Part shown: piece after piece, positions 53,366 through 63,845 of the stretch
Position numbering within the stretch: position 1 is the stretch's first letter
Layout of the letters: every line of letters starts with the position of its first letter
Source: Yponomeuta sedellus
Taxonomy: Eukaryota; Arthropoda; Insecta; Lepidoptera; Yponomeutidae
Reading direction: 5' to 3'
Length of the DNA: 64,000 nucleotides
Assembly: GCA_934045075.1 (NCBI GenBank)
Contig: OW203723.1
Coordinates: 24,269,615-24,333,614, forward strand
Notes under the pieces: generated by a model
Seen by the model: the letters and a program-made list of their open reading frames with translations, nothing else
Databases searched by the model: none
Told to the model about the DNA's origin: nothing
Made by a program: the position numbers and the translations under genes

Positions 53366-53640
53366 GTAGAAAGTGGTTGGTTTGGTGAGCTCGAGTTGAA
53401 GTTGACGGATACTCGTATCGTTTCTGGGGAATCTTCTAGACCTGTAGAGCTTGTCGAATTGAGTTAGTACGCTTGAAAGAGTTTGATGTCAGAATTGGTA
53501 GAGTCGACCCTGACTTTGGCGATTTCCCTTTTATGATTTTCTCTGGACATGCATACACTTCTGAAGGTGTGATAGAATTAGCATTAGCTGTGTCCAAAGT
53601 GTTTTAGGACCTTGTCCAATAGATTCCTATTAAACCATCG
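53366..53640. other. unannotated spacer
   Basis: Nothing recognised. Confidence 0.4.
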
Positions 53641-53644
53641 AATT

Positions 53645-54843
53645 GACATAATTAAAACTGTTTTTATACGGATTTATGCTCGTTTATTACATTTTTACAA
53701 TTTTCCAACGTTTCGGCACTTTTTCAGGTGCCGTGGTCCCGGATGACTGAGGTGACAGGTGTCTTTTAGAAATCATTAACGGTTAGTTTACTACCCTCGG
53801 CAAAAATTACAAAAGTTAATTATGAAGTTACGTTCCAAAATAGACAAACCAATTATTTTTTATATAAAGTCAACAATATTGATTATTAGTAATTGAAGTT
53901 AAAATTTAATTTATAAACTAATTACTTTATTACTTAAAGATACCGATTATTAATTGAAATTAAATTGATTTTTTATTATTTATTCTACAGTCACACTTCT
54001 AGCAAGGGGGTCTCATGCACTTAAGCACTGGTTCCCATGCTACCGGTATGTTCCAACCACGATCTCTATTAAAATTTGGATGCCGGCGGATCTCTATTGC
54101 CTCACGTATCATTCTAGGGAAGAAACGGTCTTCTCGGGCTAGAACTTTAACTTTATCGAAATGTATAAAGTGGTTGGTACCGCTAAGTGTATGCTCGCTG
54201 ACTGCAGATCTACCAGAGCGCTTATGTTTCACATCAGCGATATGTTCCTTCACCCGCTCAGCTATGGTACGCTTCGTTTGACCAATGTACGAGGAACCAC
54301 ATTCACAGTCAAGCTTGTATACTCCTGCCTCTTGTAAGGGAATCCTGTGCTTGACACTTCGCATGAATTGGTGTATCTTTCTTGGCGGCTGGTAGATGGT
54401 TCTGATTGAGGCGCGTTTCAAAATACTCCCAATTTTGTCAGTCACTCCTCTCACAAAAGGCAGGTAGGCTGGAACTCGCTCGACTGTGTCCGGTTTGACA
54501 CGTCCTCCGCGACGGACACGCGGAACTTGCAGCTTGTTTGCACGAAGTGCTCGTTTGACATGCTGGAGTTCCGCAGGTAGATGGTCCTTGTCGCAGATTC
54601 GGTGTGCCCTCTGTAACAGAGATTTTCCAACGGTAGACAACTGACACGGGTGATGGTGAGACTCACCGTTTAGGTACCTATCAGTGTGGGTCTTTTTCCT
54701 ATAAACTGTATGTCCTAAGGATCCATTTGGATTCCTGATGACTAAAACATCTAAGAAAGCTAAAGAACAATCTGCTTCTAACTCCATTGTAAACTGGATC
54801 TTGTTGTTTATAGAGTTAAGGTGGTCTAAGAAATCCGTTATTA
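53645..54843 (-). mobile_element. 5'-truncated Penelope-like retroelement
   Basis: Minus strand: the coding remnant 54843-53999, then an AT-rich 3' UTR, then a pLTR-type terminus (53805-53648). The terminus carries CTCAGTCATCCGGGACC, ACGGCACCTGAAAAAGTGCC, GAAACGTTGG and CCGTATAAAAACAGTTTTAA. The reverse-transcriptase core is missing, as expected for a 5'-truncated insertion. Confidence 0.85.
53999..54843 (-). pseudogene. Penelope-like RT tail plus GIY-YIG endonuclease
   Basis: The first ATG in the frame is at 54787 and gives 262 residues, but the frame is open upstream to about 54843 (ITDFLDHLNSINNKIQFTME), so that ATG is internal to the original protein. The RT-tail block FLDVLVIRNPNGSLGHTVYR is at 11-30. 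The GIY-YIG nuclease has GVY at 155-157, CECG at 161-164, YIG at 167-169, R178, H182 and E229. All catalytic landmarks are kept, yet the RT palm is absent, so the protein is a fragment. Penelope-like elements use this nuclease to nick target DNA and prime reverse transcription. There is no stop or frameshift within the remnant, so the insertion is fairly young. Confidence 0.88.
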
Positions 54844-55490
54844 TAATGAAAATAATTTCAAAAAAATGTTGTTGTTAAAACTGTCGCCGGGTTCAAGAAT
54901 CGCCAACATCTTTATTTGTCTAAGAATCGCAGATTTAACTTGTCGCTTAACTTGTAACACGAGCGATATACTTTTAAACTTTACACCGCGAGCGACCTTT
55001 AGTGTGGAACATCTGATATTATTTCGACGAAATATACGTTTCGTCAAGCTTGTACATACGTAACCAAGGTATGTCTGACGCATCGAGACAATACATACCA
55101 ACTCTTGTCTTGTCTTAAAGCGTTTGACAGACCTCACCCTACATGCTTACTCGTACACCCTATATATTAGTTCATTGAATCGTTAGAAAGAAATCTCAGG
55201 TTAAACTGTTAGACATGTAACTGAGTTATGTACGATACGATGCGAGACAAGACAAGACGTATCGCAAGCTGTCGAGAGCGGGCTCCGAACTTTCTTTGAC
55301 GGCGAGTCGTTTCGTAAGACAGGTGAGGCTGTTACTTGCACTTGACACGAATCTTTCGTGATGGATTACGTCGCCGAGTTCGGGTAGGAGCTTTGGAAAT
55401 TGACCGGGCGTCCGTCTGTCTGCCGATTCCGGAGTCACTTTTAGGCATCGGTGCATATTATCGCTCCATAGGACGACTCAGAAGTAGAAT
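54844..55490. other. unannotated sequence with a GC-rich patch
   Basis: 55226-55456 is GC-rich and open on both strands. The minus frame starts MHRCLKVTPESADRRTPGQF; the plus strand has a donor-like GACAG|GTGAGG at 55321. No domain recognised on either strand. A small exon or transposon relic is possible. Confidence 0.3.
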
Positions 55491-55494
55491 GTCC

Positions 55495-55808
55495 TAATCA
55501 CATAACGTCCCAGTGGCACAAAATTTCCTAATCGCAAAACGTCACAGTGGTACAAAATGTCCTAATCGCACAACGTCCCAATGGCACAAAGTGTCCTAAT
55601 CGCAAAACGTCCCAGTGGCACAAAATGTCCGAATCGCAAAACGTCCCAGTGGCACAAAGTGTCCTAATCGCAAACGTCCCAGTGGCACAAAGTGTCCTAA
55701 TCGCAAAACGTCCCAGTGGCACAAAATTTCCTAATCGCAAAACGTCCCAGTCACAAAATGTCCTAAACAATAAATGTCCCAGTGACACAAAATGTCCTTT
55801 CGCAAACT
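55495..55808. repeat. 34-bp minisatellite, about 9 units
   Basis: Unit AACGTCCCAGTGGCACAAAA + TGTCCTAATCGCAA, measured period 34. Units near the 3' end are shortened or diverged (CAGTCACAAAATGTCC). Frames of about 98 codons on both strands are translations of the array. Confidence 0.93.
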
Positions 55809-57160
55809 TTTCTAACCCTAACAAGGTTCTGTGCTTGATCTAGAACTGGTCTTACCTAACAAATAATGAAATAAAAAAAAAGTATGTAAAAAATTGTGGT
55901 CTCCATTCCTTTTTGTTTAAGCTCTATCGTAAAAACAGTGACGCCTACGCGCATCAAACTGGTGGAGCTTTTTATATATATTCTAACAACAAATACAAAA
56001 AAAACGATCAAGCACGAGTTGAATCCACTAAATACTTTACTAACTAGCTATTCCTTGTGTGCAATAATGGGTTACCTATCTAGTTATCTGTTTATCTATA
56101 AAACAAGCCAACTTAACAATCCACAGCTGTACCGTTTACTCTACATCCATCATAATAAGAGGTGTAATAATAATTTATCCCACAGCCGGAAATAGCCCGA
56201 AGGTTTTGCATTATCTATCGAGCGTTTAACCAAACGATTTGGTCCAATGTCTTGCTCCAATGCCTCGCATTTGTGGTGAACAACCGCAGCCAGAGAAACT
56301 GAATCTGTATGAAGGTTAAACCACTTGGTTCGCTGATGATGAATCGATTTGCTTGTTTGTGTCCTTTTCTCACCCAACCTGTGTGAGAAAGACATGAATA
56401 AGTTTAGTTCTTCAATGATAGGGTCACGGATCTCTGTGCTTCCAATTCAGTAACAGCAGAGGAACTGAGTTTTCGAAATGTAGAAGAAGAAAAACATTAC
56501 ATGTAAAGATACAACGAATTACATAATAATATCTAGTGATTGGAAACAAACAAATCAATTAAATAAGAAAGAATAATCTTAAAACAATAAGGGGCCCAGG
56601 GTATGTCTATGGAGCGGTAAAATGACCTCGAGCTCAGTATAAGCTGCGGTTTACCCCACAGTACTGGTTATGAGCATGGGCTCTTAGTATATGATACGAT
56701 AAAGACACCACGAATTCCGTGCTTATAATTTGGTAACAGCAGAGGAATTCAATAAAGGTTGAGCTCAAGATTCACAGTTTTAAACTAAGAGACAGTCACG
56801 AAACGAAGTTTTTTTGCATTTGACAACATTCAGCTAAATTGTGTTTCTTGCAAAGGTAATTAATCTTGGCTGGGCAATACAAGGCATTTTTCTACCATTG
56901 GAAGTAAGAGAAGCATTTGTTGATATGTTGGTATAGTGGAAACCATCTATTTCAAATAAATAAGTAGCTGTTAAATATTCTTTAGTTTGGTCTATTAACA
57001 TAGATATTTACCTGACTATTTAGATAGACGGATAAAACTACACAGTATTTAAAACATGGCTTAATATAGGTACAGTCCGAACAATATAGACAGAAATGAT
57101 CAGAATAATAGAATATAGAGACACCAAATTTATTTTACGTGCTACAGATGTTTCAGCACA
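55809..57160. other. unannotated sequence
   Basis: About 1.35 kb AT-rich; no repeats or domains recognised. Confidence 0.4.
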
Positions 57161-57162
57161 CG

Positions 57163-57515
57163 TTATCAACCCTTATATGTCCCCACTGCTGGGGCACGGG
57201 TCTCTTCCTGCATCGCAGGCAGGTTAGGCCATACTCCACCACGGGGGCCGAGTCCGGGTTGGTGGAGGATTGTGAGACAGTGGCGGGCCTCACTGTCAGA
57301 AGTTATAAGGCTTCTGACATGGCTTAACGACTGCCATTATATGACAGCCGGCACCAACGGCCTAACGTGCCTTGCGAAGCACGGAAGCGCTCGGAAAAAT
57401 GCCACTAGCGGTAGTCACGGGACGCTCACCCATCCCGTACCTGACCGCGTCTGTTGTTGCTTAACCAAGTGATTGATTCCAATCACTCGGTTCGCCTAGG
57501 CCACGAGCGTTTCAG
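57163..57515 (+). repeat. family 2 repeat, near full length
   Basis: ATCAACCCTTATATGTCCCC to GTTCGCCTAGGCCACGAGCG; lacks about 20 bases after TCAGAAGTTATA. Useful reference copy. Confidence 0.88.
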
Positions 57516-57955
57516 CATACGTAATACTTAAAATAACTTAATCAAAAACATATTATAGTTGTACCTAGTTTTTATGTTGGTTTAATTTTTAAGTGGTTTC
57601 ATATGGCTCCCATTTAGTGCTGAGACTTCTGATTTATTGAAATCACTCTCCTGAAACGATCAATCAAATCAAACCAGGGTCAATTAGGATGATCAAGATT
57701 GAGTGTGCTACGAGCACACGGGACAAGTGGCCACGTCTCTTTTGCGGTGTTTTGGAGTAGTTCCATCTGTGTTATAATGTTTTGTGGTTTTTCAGTAGGC
57801 TAATAATAGAAATGAAAAATAAATTGCGGTGTAAAGGCCCACATGGGAGGCAAATTGTCTTGTGGTTGTGGTGGAAAAAAAGATGGAATAGAGTGAGTTT
57901 GGTTGATCGCTTTTGATTGTGAGTTTCCTATTGGACTAGTTCAAAAAATGCTCAA
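57516..57955. other. unannotated spacer
   Basis: Nothing recognised. Confidence 0.4.
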
Positions 57956-57959
57956 TTCA

Positions 57960-58150
57960 AACCAAGTTAAAGATTTCCAGTGTGGGATGTACCAATGATT
58001 TTGCTTTATTGTCTAAGTTATATACATTTGTGAAGTTATAGCACTAATACCACTCGCTAACGTAAAGGAAAAAATCGTGTTTAAACCCAAGTTTCTGAAG
58101 TGTTAACATACCTCAACAGTGGTTATGTGCAATGGCCAAACTATGAGGCT
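57960..58150 (+). repeat. SINE family 6, headless
   Basis: CCAGTGTGGGATGTACCAAT, TATATACATTTGTGAAGTTA, CTCGCTAACGTAAAGGAAAA and TTTCTGAAGTGTTAACATAC. The last block is also found at 13532. Confidence 0.65.
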
Positions 58151-58199
58151 AAGTGCGGTATATCGAACATTTGGGGCGAGATTTGGCGAACTCTACCAG

Positions 58200-58345
58200 G
58201 GGCCTGTATTGTAGTACTACATTTCATGGTTTTCTATGACAATTCGATGTAAAACGACGCTATGTAGTTACAGATTAACAAGTAATTACCCACAGACATT
58301 CGAATTGTCAAAATATACTGTGATACTATGTAATTATTGTACTTA
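58200..58345. repeat. diverged dispersed repeat
   Basis: ACTACATTTCATGGTTTTCT and GACAATTCGATGTAAAACGA recur at 50708, 61205 and 63370. Ends undefined. Confidence 0.4.
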
Positions 58346-58384
58346 GTTTCACTAAACTCTGTTAAGCCCATTGGTACTGGTATT

Positions 58385-58642
58385 TCTTCTTCAGGCTATA
58401 TTAGTCCACTGCTGAACATAGTCCGCCCCTGATAAGCGCCATAGCGAAAGGTTGTGCCATCCTTGGGGGAAATGCCCATAATCCCCACGCTGGGCATGCG
58501 GGTTGGGATCGCAGTTTGCTGGAATTATACTGCAGGGGGCGCTGCTGCCCACTCCCCGGTTTGTGTCCCTTAGTCGCCTTTTACGACACCCGCGGGAAGG
58601 ATTTGGGTTGGTGCTATTCTCTAGTCCGACACCACACTGGTA
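58385..58642 (+). repeat. LINE-tail repeat family 3, near full length
   Basis: TCTTCTTCAGGCTATATTAG, CCACTGCTGAACATAGTCCG through TTAGTCGCCTTTTACGACAC and GGTTGGTGCTATTCTCTAGT. Confidence 0.82.
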
Positions 58643-59095
58643 CTGGTATTTACTACCTCCTATTTAAGAACTTGATGACGATTTTTTACCAACCACACGT
58701 GGGCATGATTTTTTTTTATTTGAAATTCATTTATCTAACGTTCACATAATTACCTTGATAACTTAACGGCTTATCAAATATTTACAGCAAACTGATGGCG
58801 CAAATGCAGTTATAGGAGTGTAAACTATTCAAAAGATCTCGTTACGACACGTTCCCATGGCTCATAATGTGTCATTAGAGACAAATAACTGTTAAATAGT
58901 TTCAAGAACTCATTTAAAACTCTATTAGACAGTGGGATACACTTTATTAGGGAAGAATAACCTGTTAAAACTGCAAAGGTAACAAGTTAGTAACTGCCAT
59001 AAAGATCGGAATTGCAAAGAGCCTATCAAATTAATTAAGTATGGGTTTTTCGGATGCCTGTATAAATACCTAGTTAACTTGATATTATTATATTA
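58643..59095. other. unannotated spacer
   Basis: Nothing recognised. Confidence 0.4.
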
Positions 59096-59097
59096 TT

Positions 59098-59325
59098 TTT
59101 TAATGCACTAACCCGTGCTAAGGACAATTTTAAAATCCTATTTAGAATATTATTTATAAACGTAATACAGATAATATTGTAAAGAGGTTCGAAGTTTCAC
59201 TGATGCCGGTGAGTCGCCCATTAGCTCAGTTGAAAAGAGCGCTGGCACGGATAGCCTGAGGTCGCGGGTTCGAATACCGCCATGGGTGGATTTTTCAGCC
59301 TCTAAATAGGTTTTTAGATATTTTT
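59098..59325. repeat. SINE family 1, inverted remnant plus plus-strand copy
   Basis: A reversed tail (AATGCACTAACCCGTGCTAA, 59100) is followed by a plus-strand tRNA-like copy (GCCCATTAGCTCAGTTGAAA; GGGTTCGAATACCGCCATGG) with TTTCAGCCTCTAAATAGG. Confidence 0.8.
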
Positions 59326-59640
59326 ATTAACATGAACAAGTTAAATGTGCCTACACTTTTCGTCCTATACTTTATCAAACACTACGGTTAGCATGCGGTT
59401 GCTCTTTGATTACAATTTCTCATTACTGTCGACAATGGCTTTAAAAGCAAACTATTTATTAATCAACAACTATAGATATTTATTGACATGAACAAATTAA
59501 ATGTACCTACACTTTTCGTCTTATACTTTATTAAATCAAATTTAGCTAAGCCTAAGAGCGGTGGCTCTTTGATTATAATAGACTACTGATTACTATCCAC
59601 AGTGGCTTTTAAAGCAAACTATTTACTAAGCCTCGTGCTG
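59320..59640. repeat. tandem duplication, about 155 bp
   Basis: CATGAACAAGTTAAATGTGC (59331) and CATGAACAAATTAAATGTAC (59487); ACACTTTTCGTCCTATACTT / ACACTTTTCGTCTTATACTT; GGCTTTAAAAGCAAACTATT / GGCTTTTAAAGCAAACTATT. Confidence 0.8.
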
Positions 59641-59807
59641 CACTCATAGGACAAGAATTAGGGCCGCCGATAACGTGGACAGTCGAAGTAGTTAGATAAA
59701 GATGCAATTAAGGTTTTAGGGCCGATTTCGAAATGTCCTCAGCGATACAGGAAATAGTTTTGCTAGCAGTTAGACGTCTGATCTGTTTAAAAGTAAAATT
59801 AAAGAAA

Positions 59808-59990
59808 AAGAATACTGGCCATTTATATTAATTTATTAATAATGCAAACTCCTTTCAGAAACTAAAATACCAGTTACACGACTCGACTGATAAAAAACTG
59901 TCCGAAAATAAAAAAAAAAATAGAAATACTGGCCGTTTCACGAGATTGTACTTACATAATTAAAAATAATGCAAGCTCCTTTCAGAAATG
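59808..59990. repeat. tandem duplication, about 118-120 bp
   Basis: AATACTGGCCATTTATATTA ... AATAATGCAAACTCCTTTCA recurs as AATACTGGCCGTTTCACGAG ... AATAATGCAAGCTCCTTTCA. Confidence 0.75.
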
Positions 59991-60227
59991 ACGCAACGTG
60001 CAACGTTGCCCCGCGCAAATGCTGAATTTATTCAAAAAGGAAGTTTTAACCGTTTGCGTGTTACTAAATTGGTGCGTTCGTTAATTTTGTGCGTCCGGCA
60101 AGAATTTCCAAACTGAATGGGTGCTCTATGCTTCCAGTGTTGGTGCAGCCATCAGCTATGGCTGATGAGCAGACATTGTGATTTTTTTTAATGTGTTTTT
60201 GAACGATAATTTCTGTTTGTGATCAAA

Positions 60228-60294
60228 ATGGTGCACTGTAGAGGTTTGGCGATCGTGAAAGCGTACGTTGCGGAGGCAATAGCTGAAATCGTGG
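60228..60294 (+). other. weak candidate exon
   Basis: ATG at 60228 opens MVHCRGLAIVKAYVAEAIAE then IV and stops at a donor-like GTG|GTAAAT (phase 0). There is no acceptor, domain or supporting signal, so it could be chance. Confidence 0.15.
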
Positions 60295-60483
60295 TAAATA
60301 TTACGTGTTTTTATGTAATTAAAGTAATAAGTCGGGTGGAAAGCACTTTGTAATCAAACACTTTCTTCAATTACATTACACGTTCAATCTCACGCGTGCG
60401 ACAATAAAGCTCTCGTCCCACCATTGATTGTCAACTTTCACACTTCTGTTGAGAAAAAATTAATAAATTGTAGCGTCGTGCGT

Positions 60484-60549
60484 TTTTAGATTTAATTATG
60501 TAACATAGAGAAAATTTTTAGATTTAATTATGTAACATAGAGAAAACTG
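60484..60549. repeat. perfect 33-bp tandem duplication
   Basis: TTTTTAGATTTAATTATGTA + ACATAGAGAAAA twice in succession. Confidence 0.92.
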
Positions 60550-60635
60550 TACACGCTGCTGGGTGCAAAAAAAACTAAAAGTACTAGTATTAGGAACTTT
60601 TATTTTGTATACGTTAGACTCTAACGTATAGACCA

Positions 60636-60718
60636 CCAACAATAGGGCTTGAACTTGCGATTGTTCATTCTCTAACGGTTAGAGAATGAACAATCGCAAG
60701 TTCAAGCCCTATTGTTGG
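60636..60718. repeat. perfect 40-bp hairpin with 3-base loop
   Basis: CCAACAATAGGGCTTGAACT ... CATTCTCTAA pairs with TTAGAGAATG ... CAATAGG across CGG. The shape resembles a long precursor hairpin. Confidence 0.92.
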
Positions 60719-61375
60719 TTGTAAAATGTGCAAAATACATACCTACCTACACTACCTACCTACACTAGTAGGTATAGTATAACTAATCGAGTTTAACGTT
60801 GACTAATATGTTGAAAGTTGACTAAAAAGTTGTAGCTCTACGCAAAGAAATAAATCTCTCTAAAAAAACTAAATCTCGGGAAATTATTGATAGAATCAGC
60901 TTAAAATTATACCATGTTATTCGTCTCAAACACTCCTGAAAACCAATGTACCAAAATAATTTGTGTTTACGTTTTTTCCTTATTAACCTCACACTATTTA
61001 AACTGCCTTTGAGGAATGTTCTACTAAACGTGTTTTTGTAAATAAAATCGTTTAATGCCCAGGTGTTAAATTTTTTATTTCCTTGTTTATTGTGCATATT
61101 TGTTTTATTTATTAGTTATGTACCTAAGATCTACTATGTTAGTTCAGCAGATGGGCAAAAAGGCCGATTGTTTTAATATGGAACAGCTAGGTCCACTTTG
61201 ATAGAACTACAATCCGTACTCTATTACGATAATTCGAGGTAAATTACGTAGCAGGGTGTACTTGTTAATCTGTGGATTAGTTAACTTTACAATGTACCTA
61301 CATTGAAATATCATAGCAGGCCACGAATTTCAGTTGCACGAAAGAGGCCCCCTTTTAATTTGTTTGCAATTTCAA
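60719..61375. other. unannotated spacer
   Basis: Contains the diverged dispersed repeat AGAACTACAATCCGTACTCT at 61205; a CCTAC-rich run at 60742-60770. Confidence 0.35.
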
Positions 61376-61445
61376 AGTTTCGACAGATCACATTCGCTTC
61401 ATCAACGTTCATTAGTCGTTGCATGCAGGCAAGCTGGTATCGGGT
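61376..61445 (-). repeat. LINE 3' UTR fragment (28386 type)
   Basis: CACATTCGCTTCATCAACGT and AGTCGTTGCATGCAGGCAAG match 28455-28505, same orientation. Confidence 0.65.
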
Positions 61446-62284
61446 ATGTATATGGTATATGGGGTTTGATACATCCAGTGTATACTTACTGCCATGTCTG
61501 CCATACCAGATTCTAAGAAGTCGGTAACTCAGATTCGAAAACACAAATGAACCACGCATTTCAAAATGCAATTTTGCAGTAACATAAAGAAGAATTAGGT
61601 AGGTATGTACTTATACAATTTTGTGAGCAATCGGTGTCAAGGGTACTTCGTCAACAACTTAACATGCTACACTTTTCCGCCGATCTAACAGGAGATACGG
61701 CTATTTACTTCAATAATTTTACAATAATAATGAAATCCGACTGGCTCCTATAGTTTATACACACTGTTTTGTTTCAATTTAATAATATAAAAGCTTGAAG
61801 ATAGTTGTTATTTGCCTGAAACATTTAACAGGACATTACATAAGAAATATGACGTACAATGGCGAGCTTATCTCTGAAAGAGATTTCTTCCGGTAAACCT
61901 TAGTAAACCTGTATTTGGTGGTCTACAAAACAATAAATAAAAATAAACTTTTTTATAGTAACGTGGTAGAGTAACCTTCACTTTCCACTGTTTAATAATA
62001 GTAGTACAATATCATTGCAATTGTATAACCCTCGCAAATTAAATGGGCATGTCTCGCGATGATCAGTTCGCGCAAGGCGCCGAGTTAAGTTGCACAGGTT
62101 CTACAATTGGAATGCGATTGGTTGCTATACTAAACTACCAATGAAATATTGAATGAACGAAACTAGAGTGCAGTAAAACAAGCATTACCGTAGCTACTCT
62201 ATGGAACAATCATACATTTTAGAAACTTACCCCCAGACACCTCTTTCATCGAACTACAATTAATGAGAATTAATGGTTTTATTC
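61446..62284. other. unannotated spacer
   Basis: Nothing recognised. Confidence 0.4.
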
Positions 62285-62547
62285 TTTTTAATGCACTAAC
62301 CCGTGCTAAGGACAATTTTAAAAACCTATTTAGAGGCTAAAAATTCCACCCATGCCGGAATTCGAACCCGCGACCTCTGGCTATCCGTGCCAGCGCTCTT
62401 CCACCTGAGCTAATGGACTCGACTCATTTGTCCTTAGCACGGGTTAGTGCATTAAAAAGAATATAATCATGTGGGTACAGCGATATCATTCCGATGTAAA
62501 ACCTAACTGCAAAGTAGGTGCTCAGGGCTGCAAGTGATGCAAATTAC
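62285..62547 (-). repeat. SINE family 1 cluster, left part
   Basis: A minus-strand copy (AATGCACTAACCCGTGCTAA; GGAATTCGAACCCGCGACCT) is followed by a plus-strand tail (CCTTAGCACGGGTTAGTGCA) and the extended segment up to GTGATGCAAATT. There a foldback element interrupts it. Confidence 0.85.
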
Positions 62548-63170
62548 TGTGACCGTCAGGTCCGCTGCACAAAACCAGGTATAGAAATCAAACCATGCGT
62601 ATTATTTACTACCCATTTGCTACTATTTACTACCTATCATAAAGTATTTGCTACCTTTACGGTATCGAATTTATCAAAAGAATAAAGTGGCCAGCCATTC
62701 TGACGTCTGGTTGGCTGGCTACTTGAATTTTCTCGTCATGTTAGTTAAGTGTTAACGATTTCATTGATATCAGTATTTACTACCTTTTTGCTACCTAGAG
62801 AAAACATTATTTTTACGATCATAAAAAGCTCGCATAAACCTTATTTAGATAACAACATTAAGGCTGACATTCAGAGACGAAAACTGAAGCTAAGACCGGT
62901 CTCAGAAATGTCAAAATGTACGTGATTTGGACATTTGTAAGACCAGTCTTTGCTTAGTTTTCGTCTCTGAATGTCAGCCTAAAACGCCTGTGCAAATGCT
63001 CAGCCAACCAGACGTCAGAATGGCTGGCCACTTTATTCTTTTGATAAATTCGATACCGTAAAGGTAGCAAATACTTTATGATAGTTAGTAAATAGTAGCA
63101 AATGGGTAGTAAATAATACGCATGGTTTGATTTCTATATCTCATTTTGTCCAGCGGACCTGACGGTCACA
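62548..63170. mobile_element. foldback TIR element, 623 bp
   Basis: TGTGACCGTCAGGTCCGCTG at 62548 and its exact reverse complement ending at 63170. Arms remain paired for about 170 bp (62548-62719 with 63001-63170). The SINE sequence resumes at 63171. AATTAC / AATTCC at the two edges may be a decayed target duplication. Confidence 0.85.
62859..62982. mobile_element. 118-bp PIF/Harbinger-like MITE
   Basis: GGCTGACATTCAGAGACGAA at 62862, inverse at 62979, TAA on each side. Same ends as the 746-bp element at 19544. Nested in the foldback element. Confidence 0.88.
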
Positions 63171-63370
63171 AATTCCTTCAGCCAGATGTCGCTGCCTGTT
63201 CGTAATACAGAGAATAGTGTAAAGAGGTTCGAAATTTTACTGATGCCGGTGAGTCACGGTGAGTCGCCCATTAGCTCAGGTGGAAGAGCGCTGGCACGGA
63301 TAGCTGGAGGATGCGGGTTCGAATCCCGGCATGGGTGGAATTTTTAGCCTCTAAATGGGTTTTTAAAATT
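63171..63370 (+). repeat. SINE family 1 cluster, right part
   Basis: Resumes with CCTTCAGCCAGATGTCGCTG, then a plus-strand tRNA-like copy (GCCCATTAGCTCAGGTGGAA; GGGTTCGAATCCCGGCATGG). Just before it, GGTGAGTC is tandemly repeated. Confidence 0.85.
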
Positions 63371-63507
63371 ATTGGATTACTATGACAATTCGATGTACAT
63401 TGCGAAGTCAATTAACTTACAGTTTAACAAGTTCACTTCGCTACGGTGTATACCTCTAATTGTATCGATAGGCGACTTCAACCTTGGTATTGTAACCATC
63501 ATTATTA

Positions 63508-63845
63508 ACGCATTACGTCCCCACCGAGGGGAACGGTCTCTTTCCTGAGGAAGGTATAGGCCATACTCCACCACGGGGGCAAGTCCGGATTGGCGGAGGC
63601 TTGTAAGGCTGGTCTTACTGTCAGAAGTTTTCAAGCCGCCCTAAGGCCACTGACTTAACGACTGCCTTGTATCGACGGCAGCCGGCACCAACTGGTTAAC
63701 GTTAACGTGCCTTGCGAAGCACGGAACCGCTCGGAAAAATACCACTAGCGTTAGTCACAGACGGTCATCATCCATGCACTGAACGCGTCCTGTGTTGCTC
63801 AAACTTCGTGATCTTTTAAGATCACTCAGGCAGCCGAGCCTACGA
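63508..63845 (+). repeat. family 2 repeat, diverged subfamily
   Basis: TTACGTCCCCACCGAGGGGA, CCATACTCCACCACGGGGGC, GCACGGAACCGCTCGG, CTGAACGCGTCCTGTGTTGC. It shares the CCACCGAGG start with 38818, defining a subfamily. Confidence 0.75.

Noticed and set aside
54015..54281. 88-codon plus-strand frame
   Set aside because: Antisense shadow of the Penelope-like coding remnant.
60228..60294. First exon of an alternative transcript
   Set aside because: Only a short frame and a mediocre donor; kept as a very low-confidence feature and not promoted to a finding.
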